64,000 bases of DNA. Origin: Citreicella sp. C3M06. Lineage in GTDB: Bacteria; Pseudomonadota; Alphaproteobacteria; Rhodobacterales; Rhodobacteraceae. Shown piece by piece: positions 1-7,355 of the stretch (the stretch's first letter is position 1; every line of letters starts with the position of its first letter). The stretch spans positions 124,001-188,000 of the forward strand of contig NZ_JAHKQA010000047.1 of the NCBI RefSeq assembly GCF_018860705.1. Direction: 5' to 3'. The notes under the pieces were generated by a model. That model had not been told where the DNA came from. It saw only the letters and a program-made list of their open reading frames with translations, and made no database searches. The position numbers and the translations under genes were made by a program.

Positions 1-425
1 ACAAGGCTGTAGCCAAGCCCGTTGCCAAGCCCGTCCAGAACGCTGGGCCAGACCGGGTTGCGCATGGCAAAGGTTTCGGCCCGGCCCAGAACGATGCAAT
101 TGGTCACGATCAGCCCGACAAAGACCGACAGTCTTTGGCTCATCTCGAAGGCATAGGCGCGCAGGATCTGGTCGGCGACGATGACCAGAGAGGCAATGAT
201 GGTGATCTGCACCACCAGCCGGATCGCATTGGGCAGATGATGGCGCACAAGGCTGATGAGCGCGCTGGCGGTAGTCAGCACAACGGTCAGCGCAAGGCTC
301 ATGGTCAGGGCGGTGGCCATCGAGGTGGTCACGGCGAGCGCCGAGCAGATCCCGAGGATCTGCAACGTGATCGGGTTGCCGTCGATCAGCGGCGCGGTGA
401 GGTGATGCAGGGCGCGCTTGCTCAT
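1..425 (-). CDS. nqrD: NqrD-like subunit of a Na+-translocating NADH:quinone oxidoreductase-type complex (3' end beyond the window)
   Basis: Integral membrane subunit of the Nqr/Rnf family. Reading the minus strand from the ATG at 425 gives [20 protein letters not shown], followed by long hydrophobic segments and the conserved [16 protein letters not shown] region typical of NqrD/RnfE, which surrounds a membrane Fe centre in characterised complexes. The start overlaps the nqrC stop as ATGA, so the genes are translationally coupled. The C-terminal part, and presumably nqrE and nqrF, lie beyond position 1. NqrD and RnfE are close homologues; the NqrA-type first subunit upstream favours the Nqr name. 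Confidence 0.88.
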   Translation of the reverse strand, partial: MSKRALHHLTAPLIDGNPITLQILGICSALAVTTSMATALTMSLALTVVLTTASALISLVRHHLPNAIRLVVQITIIASLVIVADQILRAYAFEMSQRLSVFVGLIVTNCIVLGRAETFAMRNPVWPSVLDGLGNGLGYSL

Positions 426-1231
426 CTTTCTTCTCCCGAACGCAGGGCGGCAAGGAACGGGCCAAAGCCATCGGGGCCGAGCCAGAACTGCACAAGCCGC
501 GCCACGCCCATGCTCGAGCGCGTGGCGCCGGAAATACCGTCGATCTCGCGCAGGCCCGTGGCCCCGCCGCGCACCACGGCGATGACGATCTCTCCCGAGG
601 CGTCCACGGCCTGTTTGCCTGACCAGAGCGCCTGCCAGCCCGGATCGGTGATCCGCGCGCCCAGCCCCGGCGTTTCGCCCTGTTCATAGATGCTGAGGCC
701 CGCGATGGTGGTCAGATCGGCCGCTAGGGCAAGATAGGCGCGGATCGTCGATTGATAGCCGGCCCCGTAGACCGGCAGCACCACCAGCGCCAGACCATCC
801 CGCCCGCGCAGCAGATAGGCCGGGGCAAGGTCCGGGCGGCGTGCGATCCCGGCGATGTCCTGTTCGGGGCTCAGCGCCGTTATCCGGGCGGCATCGCTCT
901 GCGCGGCGAGGAAATCGTAGCTGTGCGGATCGGCGTCTTGGCGGATCGTGCCGCTTGCCAGATCGACCAGAACGGCCTCCAGCGTTTCGGCCCCGGTCTC
1001 GCGCAGCAGATCGCCCAAGCCCGGCAGCGCAGCGATCATTCCCGCCAGCTTTGCCTCGCGCGCCGCGTCAAGATGGGCCTGCTGGCGTGGTTCGAGCAGC
1101 ACCGAGGTCACCGAGACGCCAAGCGCCGAGATCAGCGCCACGAGGAACGCAACGCCCAGCGTCTTGCCCCGGCTGTCATTGGGCAGCGCCAGAAACCGGC
1201 GCCACAGGGAGAGAGGGGACCGCTCAGCCAT
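422..1231 (-). CDS. nqrC: NqrC-like subunit, covalent-FMN protein
   Basis: A 269-residue protein with one N-terminal membrane segment (about residues 22-45) and a periplasmic FMN-binding domain. The family signature [13 protein letters not shown] is present near residues 182-194. The flavinylation motif D-x-x-S-G-A-T is intact as [10 protein letters not shown], making Thr237 the predicted phosphoester-FMN residue added by ApbE. No apbE is visible in the window. It overlaps nqrB by 8 nt upstream and nqrD by 4 nt downstream, so it belongs to one transcript. In canonical Nqr this subunit passes electrons between flavins; retention of its FMN site contrasts with the neighbouring NqrB-like protein. 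Confidence 0.9.
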   Translation of the reverse strand: MAERSPLSLWRRFLALPNDSRGKTLGVAFLVALISALGVSVTSVLLEPRQQAHLDAAREAKLAGMIAALPGLGDLLRETGAETLEAVLVDLASGTIRQDADPHSYDFLAAQSDAARITALSPEQDIAGIARRPDLAPAYLLRGRDGLALVVLPVYGAGYQSTIRAYLALAADLTTIAGLSIYEQGETPGLGARITDPGWQALWSGKQAVDASGEIVIAVVRGGATGLREIDGISGATRSSMGVARLVQFWLGPDGFGPFLAALRSGEER

Positions 1232-2006
1232 GTCGCTGCCTGCGCGCGCGTCGCCGCACGTTGTCCCAGATCACCCCCTGATCGATCAGCGACGCAAAAA
1301 TCCCCGCCAGCAGCGCGGCAAAGACCACCGAGGACAGCGCGCCGCCGCCAGCCGTTTCCAGCAGCGCGACCAAGGCCCCCGCCAGCGCTCCATAGACCCA
1401 GCGCCCAGCATTCGTGCAGGCAGCCGCCACCGGATCGCCGATCAGAAACACCAGCCCAAGGATCAGCGTCGCCCCCGGCAGGGCGGGCCAGCCCGGCTGC
1501 AGCAGCTGCAACGCGGCCATGGCCAGCGCAAACCCGGCAACCACCCGCCACGACAGGACCCGCGCGAGCAGCAGCGCCGCGCCGCCTGCCAGCGCGGCAA
1601 TGGCGCTCGCGGGGCCGGGGGCGGCGCCTGCGCTCACCGGGAAAGAGAACAACGCAAAGGCCAGAGCAACCGCCGCCGGGCTGAGAAAGCCGCGCCCGCG
1701 CCCGCCAAAGACCAGATCGCCCATCACCAGCCCGAAGGACAGCGCCAGCCCCTGTTGCCAGAGCGGCAGCGCCTCTGGAACCAGAACCGCAAAGATCGCG
1801 GCCGTCACGAGGCCATCCCAGCCCGTCCAGCGCCGCCTGATCCGGGCAAAGACCAGATGCCAGAACGTTGCCAGCCCCAGCCCGAGCGCCAGAAAAACCA
1901 GCCGCGCCGGCCCCTGCTGCAGGATCGTCGCGACGAGCGGGGCGGAGACGGCCACAAGGGTGACAAGCGCCTCGCTGCCGCTCCAGAGGCGGGGGGCATC
2001 GCTCAT
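1224..2006 (-). CDS. nqrB: NqrB/RnfD-like membrane subunit lacking the FMN-attachment loop
   Basis: A polytopic membrane protein of 260 residues, much shorter than NqrB (about 400) or RnfD (about 350). N-terminal helices, the GGRGRGFLSPAAV segment (residues 101-113, matching the family GG.G.N.FNPA motif) and the C-terminal LPGATLILG...DPVAAACTNAGRWVYG block (residues 176-206) are all alignable with RnfD. What is missing is the region between them: RnfD has a periplasmic loop there with the D-x-x-S-x-A-T flavinylation site, whereas here only about 17 residues (124-140, Ala/Gly/Pro-rich) remain. A covalent FMN is therefore unlikely. It overlaps nqrA by 4 nt (ATGA). The reading frame is intact, so this looks like a natural variant rather than a frameshift. 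Confidence 0.82.
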   Translation of the reverse strand: MSDAPRLWSGSEALVTLVAVSAPLVATILQQGPARLVFLALGLGLATFWHLVFARIRRRWTGWDGLVTAAIFAVLVPEALPLWQQGLALSFGLVMGDLVFGGRGRGFLSPAAVALAFALFSFPVSAGAAPGPASAIAALAGGAALLLARVLSWRVVAGFALAMAALQLLQPGWPALPGATLILGLVFLIGDPVAAACTNAGRWVYGALAGALVALLETAGGGALSSVVFAALLAGIFASLIDQGVIWDNVRRRARRQRHG

Positions 2007-3259
2007 GGCGCGCGCTCCTCGGCGAGCCTGTCGAGCGCACGGCGCAACAAGCTGCCGTAATCGCTGCCGGACGGGCAGCGCCAGCTTAGCAGGGCCAGAT
2101 CCTCTTCCAGCAGTTCCAGCCCGCCGAGCCGCTCCACCGTCTCGATATCGCCCACCGCAAGGGCGCGCATCAGGGGCACTGGCAACAGATCAAAGGGAAA
2201 CAGTCTTTCAAAAGCCTCGCTTGGCAGGGTTGCCCCGGTTCCGCTCTGGCGCAGCCAGGCAACAAGGCCCCGCACTGCCCCGCGCGGCGCGTCTGAAGCC
2301 GGGGTCATCACCGTCACCTCAAGATCGTGGCGCCCCAGAAACCGCTGCTCGCGCCCGGTGAGGGCCGACCCCGAGATCAGCCGCTTTTCGCTCTGCTGCG
2401 TCTCGTCCAGCAGCCCGGCCAGTTCGGCGCCAAGCGGCGCGCGCAGCAGCCTCGCCCTGTCACAGCCGGGACCCGCCACCGAGATGCTGCGGTCGACGCT
2501 GATCCGGCCGGTGCTCAGCAGATCGCCGATCGCTGCCACATCCTGATAGCCGATCTGCCAGACCGAACGCTGCGCCGACACCGGCCAGAGGCGGTGGATA
2601 TGCGGCCCCGGCAGCCCGCAGGGCTGCGGACCGCAAATCGAGGCGATCCGCAGCCGTTCCCTTGGCGTCACCAGCGCCGGGCCGGGGGGCTGGCAGACAA
2701 ACACCGCGCCTTGGGTCAGGCGTAGCAAGGCCTCAAGCCCGCGCGCGAAGGCGTCCAGTTGCGGTGCAAGAACCTGCGCCGGATCGGGCGCAAGCGGGGT
2801 GCCTGCGGTCGCGGTGACAAAGATCGCCGAAGGTTGATCTGCGGGGGCGGGGATGCGACCGAACGGGCGGGTGCGAAACGCCACCCAAGCGCCGCTTTGC
2901 AGCAGCAGAGCCCGCAGCGCCGCATCATCCGTCTGCGCCGGTTCAACGTCAAACCGGCACTCCTCGTCGCCCTCTACCGCGATCTCGATGGTCTCGATCC
3001 GGCGCCGCGCGCCCTTGCGAATGCGGCTTACCCGCCCCGCCGCACTGGCGACAAAGGCAATCTCGGGGTGATGTCGGCTGACGCACAGGGTCTGGCCCCG
3101 GCGCAGCGGGTCGCCCTCGGCCACAAGCGCATCGACGATCAGACCGGGAAACCCCCGAAACTCCAGCCCGACCCGGCGCACCGCGCGCACCGCCGCGGGC
3201 GTATTGGCCGCAGCCGGACCCATGTCGAAATCGCGCCCCTTGCGAAACCTGATCTGCAC
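2003..3259 (-). CDS. nqrA: NqrA-like subunit
   Basis: A 418-residue soluble subunit of the Nqr complex, slightly shorter than typical NqrA (about 445). The C-terminal hallmark is clear: FPFDLLPVPLMRALAVGDIE, then LGGLELLEEDLALLSWRCPS and DYGSLLR, which matches NqrA rather than RnfC. No CxxCxxC ferredoxin motifs are present, which also argues against RnfC. In known complexes NqrA sits on the cytoplasmic face and has been linked to quinone binding. The start used is GTG at 3259 with an AGGGG stretch upstream. It lies 13 nt after the multiheme cytochrome gene and overlaps nqrB by 4 nt. Confidence 0.88.
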   Translation of the reverse strand: MQIRFRKGRDFDMGPAAANTPAAVRAVRRVGLEFRGFPGLIVDALVAEGDPLRRGQTLCVSRHHPEIAFVASAAGRVSRIRKGARRRIETIEIAVEGDEECRFDVEPAQTDDAALRALLLQSGAWVAFRTRPFGRIPAPADQPSAIFVTATAGTPLAPDPAQVLAPQLDAFARGLEALLRLTQGAVFVCQPPGPALVTPRERLRIASICGPQPCGLPGPHIHRLWPVSAQRSVWQIGYQDVAAIGDLLSTGRISVDRSISVAGPGCDRARLLRAPLGAELAGLLDETQQSEKRLISGSALTGREQRFLGRHDLEVTVMTPASDAPRGAVRGLVAWLRQSGTGATLPSEAFERLFPFDLLPVPLMRALAVGDIETVERLGGLELLEEDLALLSWRCPSGSDYGSLLRRALDRLAEERAP

Positions 3260-3272
3260 CGGGCGGGTCCCC

Positions 3273-4352
3273 TCAGGGCCGGACCAGCCCGGTCACGTCG
3301 ACCGGTGCGACCTCGGCGAGGTCGGTGATGCTGTCGATCAGCAGCTGCATTGCGTAATGCGGGTTATGCGCAAAAGCGCCCCGATCCTTGCTGACGAACT
3401 GGTAATTATAGGCGGCCCGCAGCAGCCGCGGTGTCCAGCTCTGGTAGCGGTTGGGGTAGGCTGCCTCGCCCTCCGTCACGGCGCCGTCGGCGTTCAGATC
3501 GTTGAAGAAATAGGGGTAGGCGTGGTCAGCATAGATGATGGGCGCGCTGCCAACCCCAGAGGCATAGGCCATGATCGCAGCCTCGAGCCGCGCGTGCAGA
3601 TCGTCGATGACGATGGCGATACCGCTGCTGATATCGCCGGTGCCCAGCACATCGGTCGGCGTGGTGCGAATGGCGCGCAAATCGCTCACGCCCTGATGGC
3701 AGCTTGTGCAGGCGCTCAGCTCGATCGTGATTTCATGGGCGTCATGGCAGCTGACGCAGGTGTTCAGCCCCTCGACATGGGCGAAGGCCCCGGCATAGTC
3801 CTGCCCGGGATATTCGAACCCACCGCGCACCACGCTGCCAAGCTGCGTCGAGGCGGCGGCAGCGTAGTGGATATTGATGAAGGCAATGTCGGCCGAGACC
3901 TCATCCTCGGCGCGCCCGCCTAGCGCCGCGGCAACGGTGTCGGCCGAGGTCCGCCCCTGATGGCAGACCGTGCAGATGGCCGAGCCGTCGGCCATCGCGA
4001 TGGTCTGCCCGCTGGGAAACAGCACCTCGCGCAGCGCCTCTGCGCCGGGATTATGGCAGGCTGCGCATTCGACGGTGGTGCCGATCGGGACCGGGTGATC
4101 GATCACCCCGGCGACGGTGGGAAAACTTGCAAGGTAATCCGTGACACCCGTGGTCGAATGGCAGACGGCGCAATTGCCGGGGATCTCACCTTCGGTATCC
4201 CAATGCCGGAACGCCTCGCTTTGCGAGTTGGCATGCGGAGAGGTGAGCCATGCGCTCAGGATCTCCTCTGGAGACGGGGGCGTCTGGCCAGACGCGATAC
4301 CGGCGCAAGCGGCAAAGAGACCTGTTATCAAAGCAGACGGGACACGGTTCAC
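3273..4352 (-). CDS. Secreted pentaheme c-type cytochrome heading the nqr operon
   Basis: A protein of 359 residues from a GTG start at 4352, chosen because AAAGGA lies 8 nt upstream and the new N-terminus (VNRVPSALITGLFAACAGIA) is a good Sec signal peptide; a longer open frame exists but lacks both. Five CxxCH haem-binding motifs are visible: CAVCH (61-65), CAACH (96-100), CTVCH (127-131), CVSCH (199-203) and CTSCH (215-219). After the haem domain, DLNADGAVTEGE (285-296) fits an EF-hand calcium loop, followed by an aromatic C-terminal region. It is 13 nt upstream of nqrA on the same strand, so it is very probably a periplasmic electron partner of that complex. The exact cytochrome family was not recognised. 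Confidence 0.85.
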   Translation of the reverse strand: MNRVPSALITGLFAACAGIASGQTPPSPEEILSAWLTSPHANSQSEAFRHWDTEGEIPGNCAVCHSTTGVTDYLASFPTVAGVIDHPVPIGTTVECAACHNPGAEALREVLFPSGQTIAMADGSAICTVCHQGRTSADTVAAALGGRAEDEVSADIAFINIHYAAAASTQLGSVVRGGFEYPGQDYAGAFAHVEGLNTCVSCHDAHEITIELSACTSCHQGVSDLRAIRTTPTDVLGTGDISSGIAIVIDDLHARLEAAIMAYASGVGSAPIIYADHAYPYFFNDLNADGAVTEGEAAYPNRYQSWTPRLLRAAYNYQFVSKDRGAFAHNPHYAMQLLIDSITDLAEVAPVDVTGLVRP

Positions 4353-4819
4353 GGGGCTGGTCCTTTCGCGAAGATCAAAAACGCTAGCCGTGACCAAAGG
4401 ATCGCGCTGCGTAGAGAGGCAGCCCGATCCGCGCAACCCCGACAGGCTCGGGGCAGACAGCGGCAGCTAACAGAAACGTTTACAGCACTCACACCCGGCC
4501 AACCTGCCTGACGGGCCCGGCAGCGAAATGGTCGCTCATCAGAGGCGTCGCGACATTGATCTATGACATTGCGCAATCGACATTGCTCTGAAGAGCACCT
4601 TGCGTCAGCACTTCACGGCGAATAACCGCGTGAGGCGCCGGGGCCGAATTCCGGCCATTGCCGCGCGAGGGGGGATCGCGGTCGCGACACTCCCCCTCCC
4701 TGTCTGAGAGTTTGCGCCAGGTAGCGGTGCCGATGCGCACGCACCGCCACCGGGTTTGCCGCAGGCCATTGCTTGCCCCGGCCCCGGCATTGTCGCAGGA
4801 TTCCCCGACAGGGTTTGGC
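4353..4819. other. Intergenic region upstream of the cytochrome-nqr operon, no gene recognised
   Basis: It presumably contains the promoter for the cytochrome-nqr operon, although no convincing -35/-10 pair or FNR-type box could be identified. The part beyond about 4600 merges into insertion-sequence debris. Open frames here show no recognisable protein signature. Confidence 0.5.
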
Positions 4820-5077
4820 CTACTTGAAGCGCGGCTTCCATTGCCTGCGAAGGTAGGGGCGTCGGCAGATCTCTTGCACGCTCTTTTCGCGGAAGACCTC
4901 CCCCGCGGGTCTCCAGCCGAGGCATTTGCGGGGCGTATTATTGGGCTGGTCGCAGAGTTGCTTCGGCACGAGCTCTGTCGTGACAGCAACGTCACGCTGC
5001 CTTGGAAGCCAGCGGCGCGCCCGCCGGTTGGCGGTCTCGACGGTGCCTTTTTGGCAGGGCACAGCCGGATGGTAAAA
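4820..5077 (-). pseudogene. IS30-family transposase, C-terminal fragment
   Basis: The translated segment YHPAVPCQKGTVETANRR, followed by NNTPRKCLGWRPAGEVF, matches the IS30 signature (family form roughly PYSPWQRGxNENxNG ... LNxRPRKTLGxxTPxE.F) around the last catalytic Glu of the DDE domain. The rest of the DDE core is absent; upstream sequence switches to an IS110-like stretch in another frame. It is a remnant with no credible start and is not expected to be functional. Confidence 0.8.
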
Positions 5078-5096
5078 CCACGTCTGCGGGCCAATC

Positions 5097-5234
5097 TGGG
5101 CCTGCGAGCGTAGCCATGGCACCAAGGGGGACTGTTTCTGGCGCCGTCTGCAGACGGATCGCCGCGGGATCTGACTTGGCAGCGTCTTTCAGGCGCTTCT
5201 GCGTCTCCCTGATCTTGGTGTCGAGACTGTAAAT
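5097..5234 (-). pseudogene. IS110-family transposase, short internal fragment
   Basis: Residues IYSLDTKIRETQKRLKDAAK followed by SDPAAIRLQTAPETVPLGAM resemble the coiled helix plus DPxAxRLxTIPGVGPxTA segment at the start of the C-terminal Tnp_20 domain of IS110 transposases. The motif is degenerate (PETVP instead of PGVGP). It is wedged between two IS30 fragments on the same strand, suggesting nested insertion followed by deletion. Confidence 0.6.
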
Positions 5235-5344
5235 CGATTCCTGCGGCGGCCGACAAAAGTCCATGACGCCCGATGGGAGAACGCTTTCAGAAAAATCGCC
5301 CTGCGCCTCCAGCTTCCTGACCAATGTCCGCCCCGGAGGCGCAA

Positions 5345-5507
5345 TCCAGTTCCGCTTGATCTCGCGGTGGCTCGTGGCTTTTGAACGCTGCAACACGCCC
5401 GCCATCTCCCGGACGTGGATTTTCACCAGCTTCCAGCGTTCGATCTGGACAGGTTCCTTGACGCTCAGTTGCCTGTTGCCCAAGTTGGCGTGGCAGACTC
5501 CATCCAT
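5345..5507 (-). pseudogene. IS30-family transposase, N-terminal helix-turn-helix fragment (probable)
   Basis: Residues IERWKLVKIHVREMAGVLQR followed by SKATSHREIKRN resemble the N-terminal IS30 helix-turn-helix (family form IxxxxxxGxSxRxIAxxLGRSxSTISREIRRN), with several mismatches. Continuing in frame it runs into unrelated sequence and then the IS110-like piece. Probably the 5' end of the same IS30 copy whose C-terminus lies at 4820-5077. Confidence 0.5.
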
Positions 5508-5670
5508 TGGATAAGCATCTGTTTTTATATAGGGAGCCGCAGTTGAAATCGGCGCGCATCTGCTGGTCTGCCTCTAGCGTCTAATCCCAATTATGTAATA
5601 TATTGTATATCGTCACAACGATGATGCCCTCTGAATAAAGCAGATGGGGTGGATGGCTCTCGCTTGGGAT

Positions 5671-5954
5671 TTCGTCCTGCGCCAGCGCACCCAGTTAATC
5701 AACATGCTGCGGAGCTTGGCGGCAGAGTTCGGCATCGCCATCGCTCGGAGCATCGCGCGCGCCATCGATTTGTGAAAGGGATCATCGATGGCAAGCAGCC
5801 CGGGCTGACTGATCTGGCCCAGGACGTTTGGCTGACGAAGCTGCTGCAGAGAAAGCCCGCAAGGCATGCGATCGTCGCCATGACGAACAAGACGGTCCGG
5901 GTCATGTGGTCTGTATTGACCAGAGACGAGCCCTGCAAGCCGCACGCCGTATGA
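5671..5954 (+). pseudogene. IS110-family transposase, C-terminal fragments with stop and frameshift
   Basis: In one frame from 5671 the translation FVLRQRTQLINMLRSLAAEF continues to a TGA at 5773. In another frame the segment LLQRKPARHAIVAMTNKTVR followed by VMWSVLTRDE ends at 5954. Both are recognisable parts of IS110/IS1111 transposases (RTQLxNxLRxxLAEFG, and the terminal RKPxxxxxVAxANKxARxxWAxLxxGE). The catalytic Ser-containing middle region is deleted. It is a decayed remnant in the opposite orientation to the IS110 piece at 5097-5234. Confidence 0.75.
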
Positions 5955-6352
5955 GACGGCGTGCGCCCACGAGATCGCAAGACCAACGATGTGATGGTGT
6001 GCCCTTCAGCCGCAACGATCAGGACGCTGCGAAGAATGTCCCGGGCGCCATTGCCCGCAAAGCAGATAGGAACCTGATCCGCGGATCCCATCCACTGCCC
6101 GGCAGTGCTTGTTTACACGCACGAGAGGGAGGGCAAGCGGCAATGACCGCGTCAACAGGCCGGACACAAACCCTCTTCTGAAAAGCTACACGCAGTCTCA
6201 CTTAAGCCTTGCTATGCGGGAGCCGTACACAAAGGGCATTCGATGCGGGCCGCGAGTGGCGGAGGGTAAATTTCTCGACACGTAAAAAATCGATAATGTG
6301 TGTTGCTATGACATAAACTCGGTATTACCCTCGCTACTCAGGGAGGATCATC

Positions 6353-7279
6353 ATGAAAAACACCATTCGCGGGGCATTTGTCGCCGCATCTTTCGCCGTG
6401 CTGGCACAGACCGCGCAGGCCGAGGAATACCGCATCGGGACCGCCAGCCTTGGTGGCGCGTTCTTCCCGATGGGACAAGGCATTTCCAACCTCGTCAACA
6501 AATACGCCGGCGATGGCATCGACATGGTGCCGATCGTCACGCAAGGCTCGGTGCAAAACCCCCGCCTCGTGGCGCAGGGCGAGGTTGAGCTGGGCATCAC
6601 CAGCGCCAATCTTGCCGCCGATGCGGTGGCCGGGGCTGGCGCCTATGACGGCAGCCCGATGGACCTCAGCGCGCTCGGCCCCCTGCACCCCAGCGTGCTG
6701 CACATGGTGGTCACCGATGGATCCGACATTCAGACCTTTGCCGATCTCAAGGGCAAGCGCGTCGCGGTTGGCCCGGCGGGCGGCGGCACGATGGGCTTTC
6801 TCAACAACATGCTGCCGGTCTACGGGCTGAGCCTTGATGACATCACGCCCAGTTTCCTCAGCTACGGCGACGGGTTCAGCCAGTTGTCGGACGGCAATGT
6901 CGACGCGGCGCTGGCACTGTCGGGCTATCCGGCGGCGGCGGTGATGCAGGCGGCGGCCTCGGGCAAGCTGCGGATGATCGGCATGGAGGCCGACAAGCTG
7001 GAGCAGATCCTGTCCGGCAATCCCGCCTACAGCACTTTTGATATTTCGGCCGATGTCTATGACATGGACGAGGATGCGCAGGTTCTGGGGGTCACCAACA
7101 TGCTGGTGGTGCCCGCCGACATGGACGCAGGCATCGTCGAGAGCATCGCTGCGGCGATCTACGATCACCTTGATGAATTCGCTGCCGAAAACGCCAATGC
7201 GCGCCAGATCGACAAGGCACGGGCAAGCGCGCTTGCTATCGATCTGCACCCGGGCGCCGCGGCCTATTTCGCCAAGTAA
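6353..7279 (+). CDS. TAXI-family TRAP transporter solute-binding protein
   Basis: A 308-residue periplasmic binding protein with a Sec signal peptide ending at AQTAQA (about residue 23). The mature start EEYRIGTASLGGAFFPMGQG, the GDIDMVP-type and SVQNPRL segments and the LKGKRVAVGPAGGGT motif are TAXI-type (TRAP-associated extracytoplasmic immunogenic). TAXI proteins deliver carboxylate ligands to a fused TRAP permease, which is the next gene. A strong GGGAGGA ribosome site precedes the ATG. The ligand cannot be read from sequence; in characterised cases it is usually a dicarboxylate or an amino acid. It opens an operon with the permease, a cupin and a GntR regulator. Confidence 0.92.
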   Translation: MKNTIRGAFVAASFAVLAQTAQAEEYRIGTASLGGAFFPMGQGISNLVNKYAGDGIDMVPIVTQGSVQNPRLVAQGEVELGITSANLAADAVAGAGAYDGSPMDLSALGPLHPSVLHMVVTDGSDIQTFADLKGKRVAVGPAGGGTMGFLNNMLPVYGLSLDDITPSFLSYGDGFSQLSDGNVDAALALSGYPAAAVMQAAASGKLRMIGMEADKLEQILSGNPAYSTFDISADVYDMDEDAQVLGVTNMLVVPADMDAGIVESIAAAIYDHLDEFAAENANARQIDKARASALAIDLHPGAAAYFAK

Positions 7280-7302
7280 GCCGCCGAGCAAGCAGACCCC
7301 CC

Positions 7303-7325
7303 GGCAGGGGTGCAATGCCCCTGCC
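7303..7325 (+). promoter_or_regulatory. Intergenic hairpin between the TAXI binding-protein and permease genes
   Basis: Perfect 8-bp stem GGCAGGGG/CCCCTGCC with a 7-nt loop, followed shortly by a pyrimidine run containing TTTTT (about 7335-7339). It resembles a weak intrinsic terminator or mRNA-stabilising element positioned to give more binding protein than permease. Confidence 0.55.
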
Positions 7326-7355
7326 CCATCCCCCTTTTTCCAGAAAGGACGCGCC

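Larger units (their letters stand above)
4600..6200. mobile_element. Mosaic of decayed IS30- and IS110-family insertion sequences
   Basis: At least four transposase fragments from two families lie in both orientations within 1.6 kb, none of them full length. The minus strand has IS30-type C-terminal and N-terminal pieces separated by an IS110-like piece, and the plus strand has an IS110 C-terminal piece followed by a non-coding tail (about 5955-6200) of the kind that follows IS110-family transposases. Ends and target duplications were not resolved. The region separates the nqr operon from the TAXI transporter operon and marks a past insertion hot spot. Confidence 0.75.

Noticed and set aside
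948-2060. Long plus-strand open frames over nqrC and nqrB
   Set aside because: Low-complexity Arg/Pro/Ala translations with no motifs, opposite well-supported nqr genes.
4540-4600. FNR/ANR-type box upstream of the cytochrome-nqr operon
   Set aside because: TTGAT/ATCAA-like pieces do not form a proper TTGAT-N4-ATCAA palindrome.
6200-6352. Sigma70 promoter for the TAXI operon
   Set aside because: Several TTG- and TAT-like hexamers occur, but no pair has acceptable 16-18 bp spacing.
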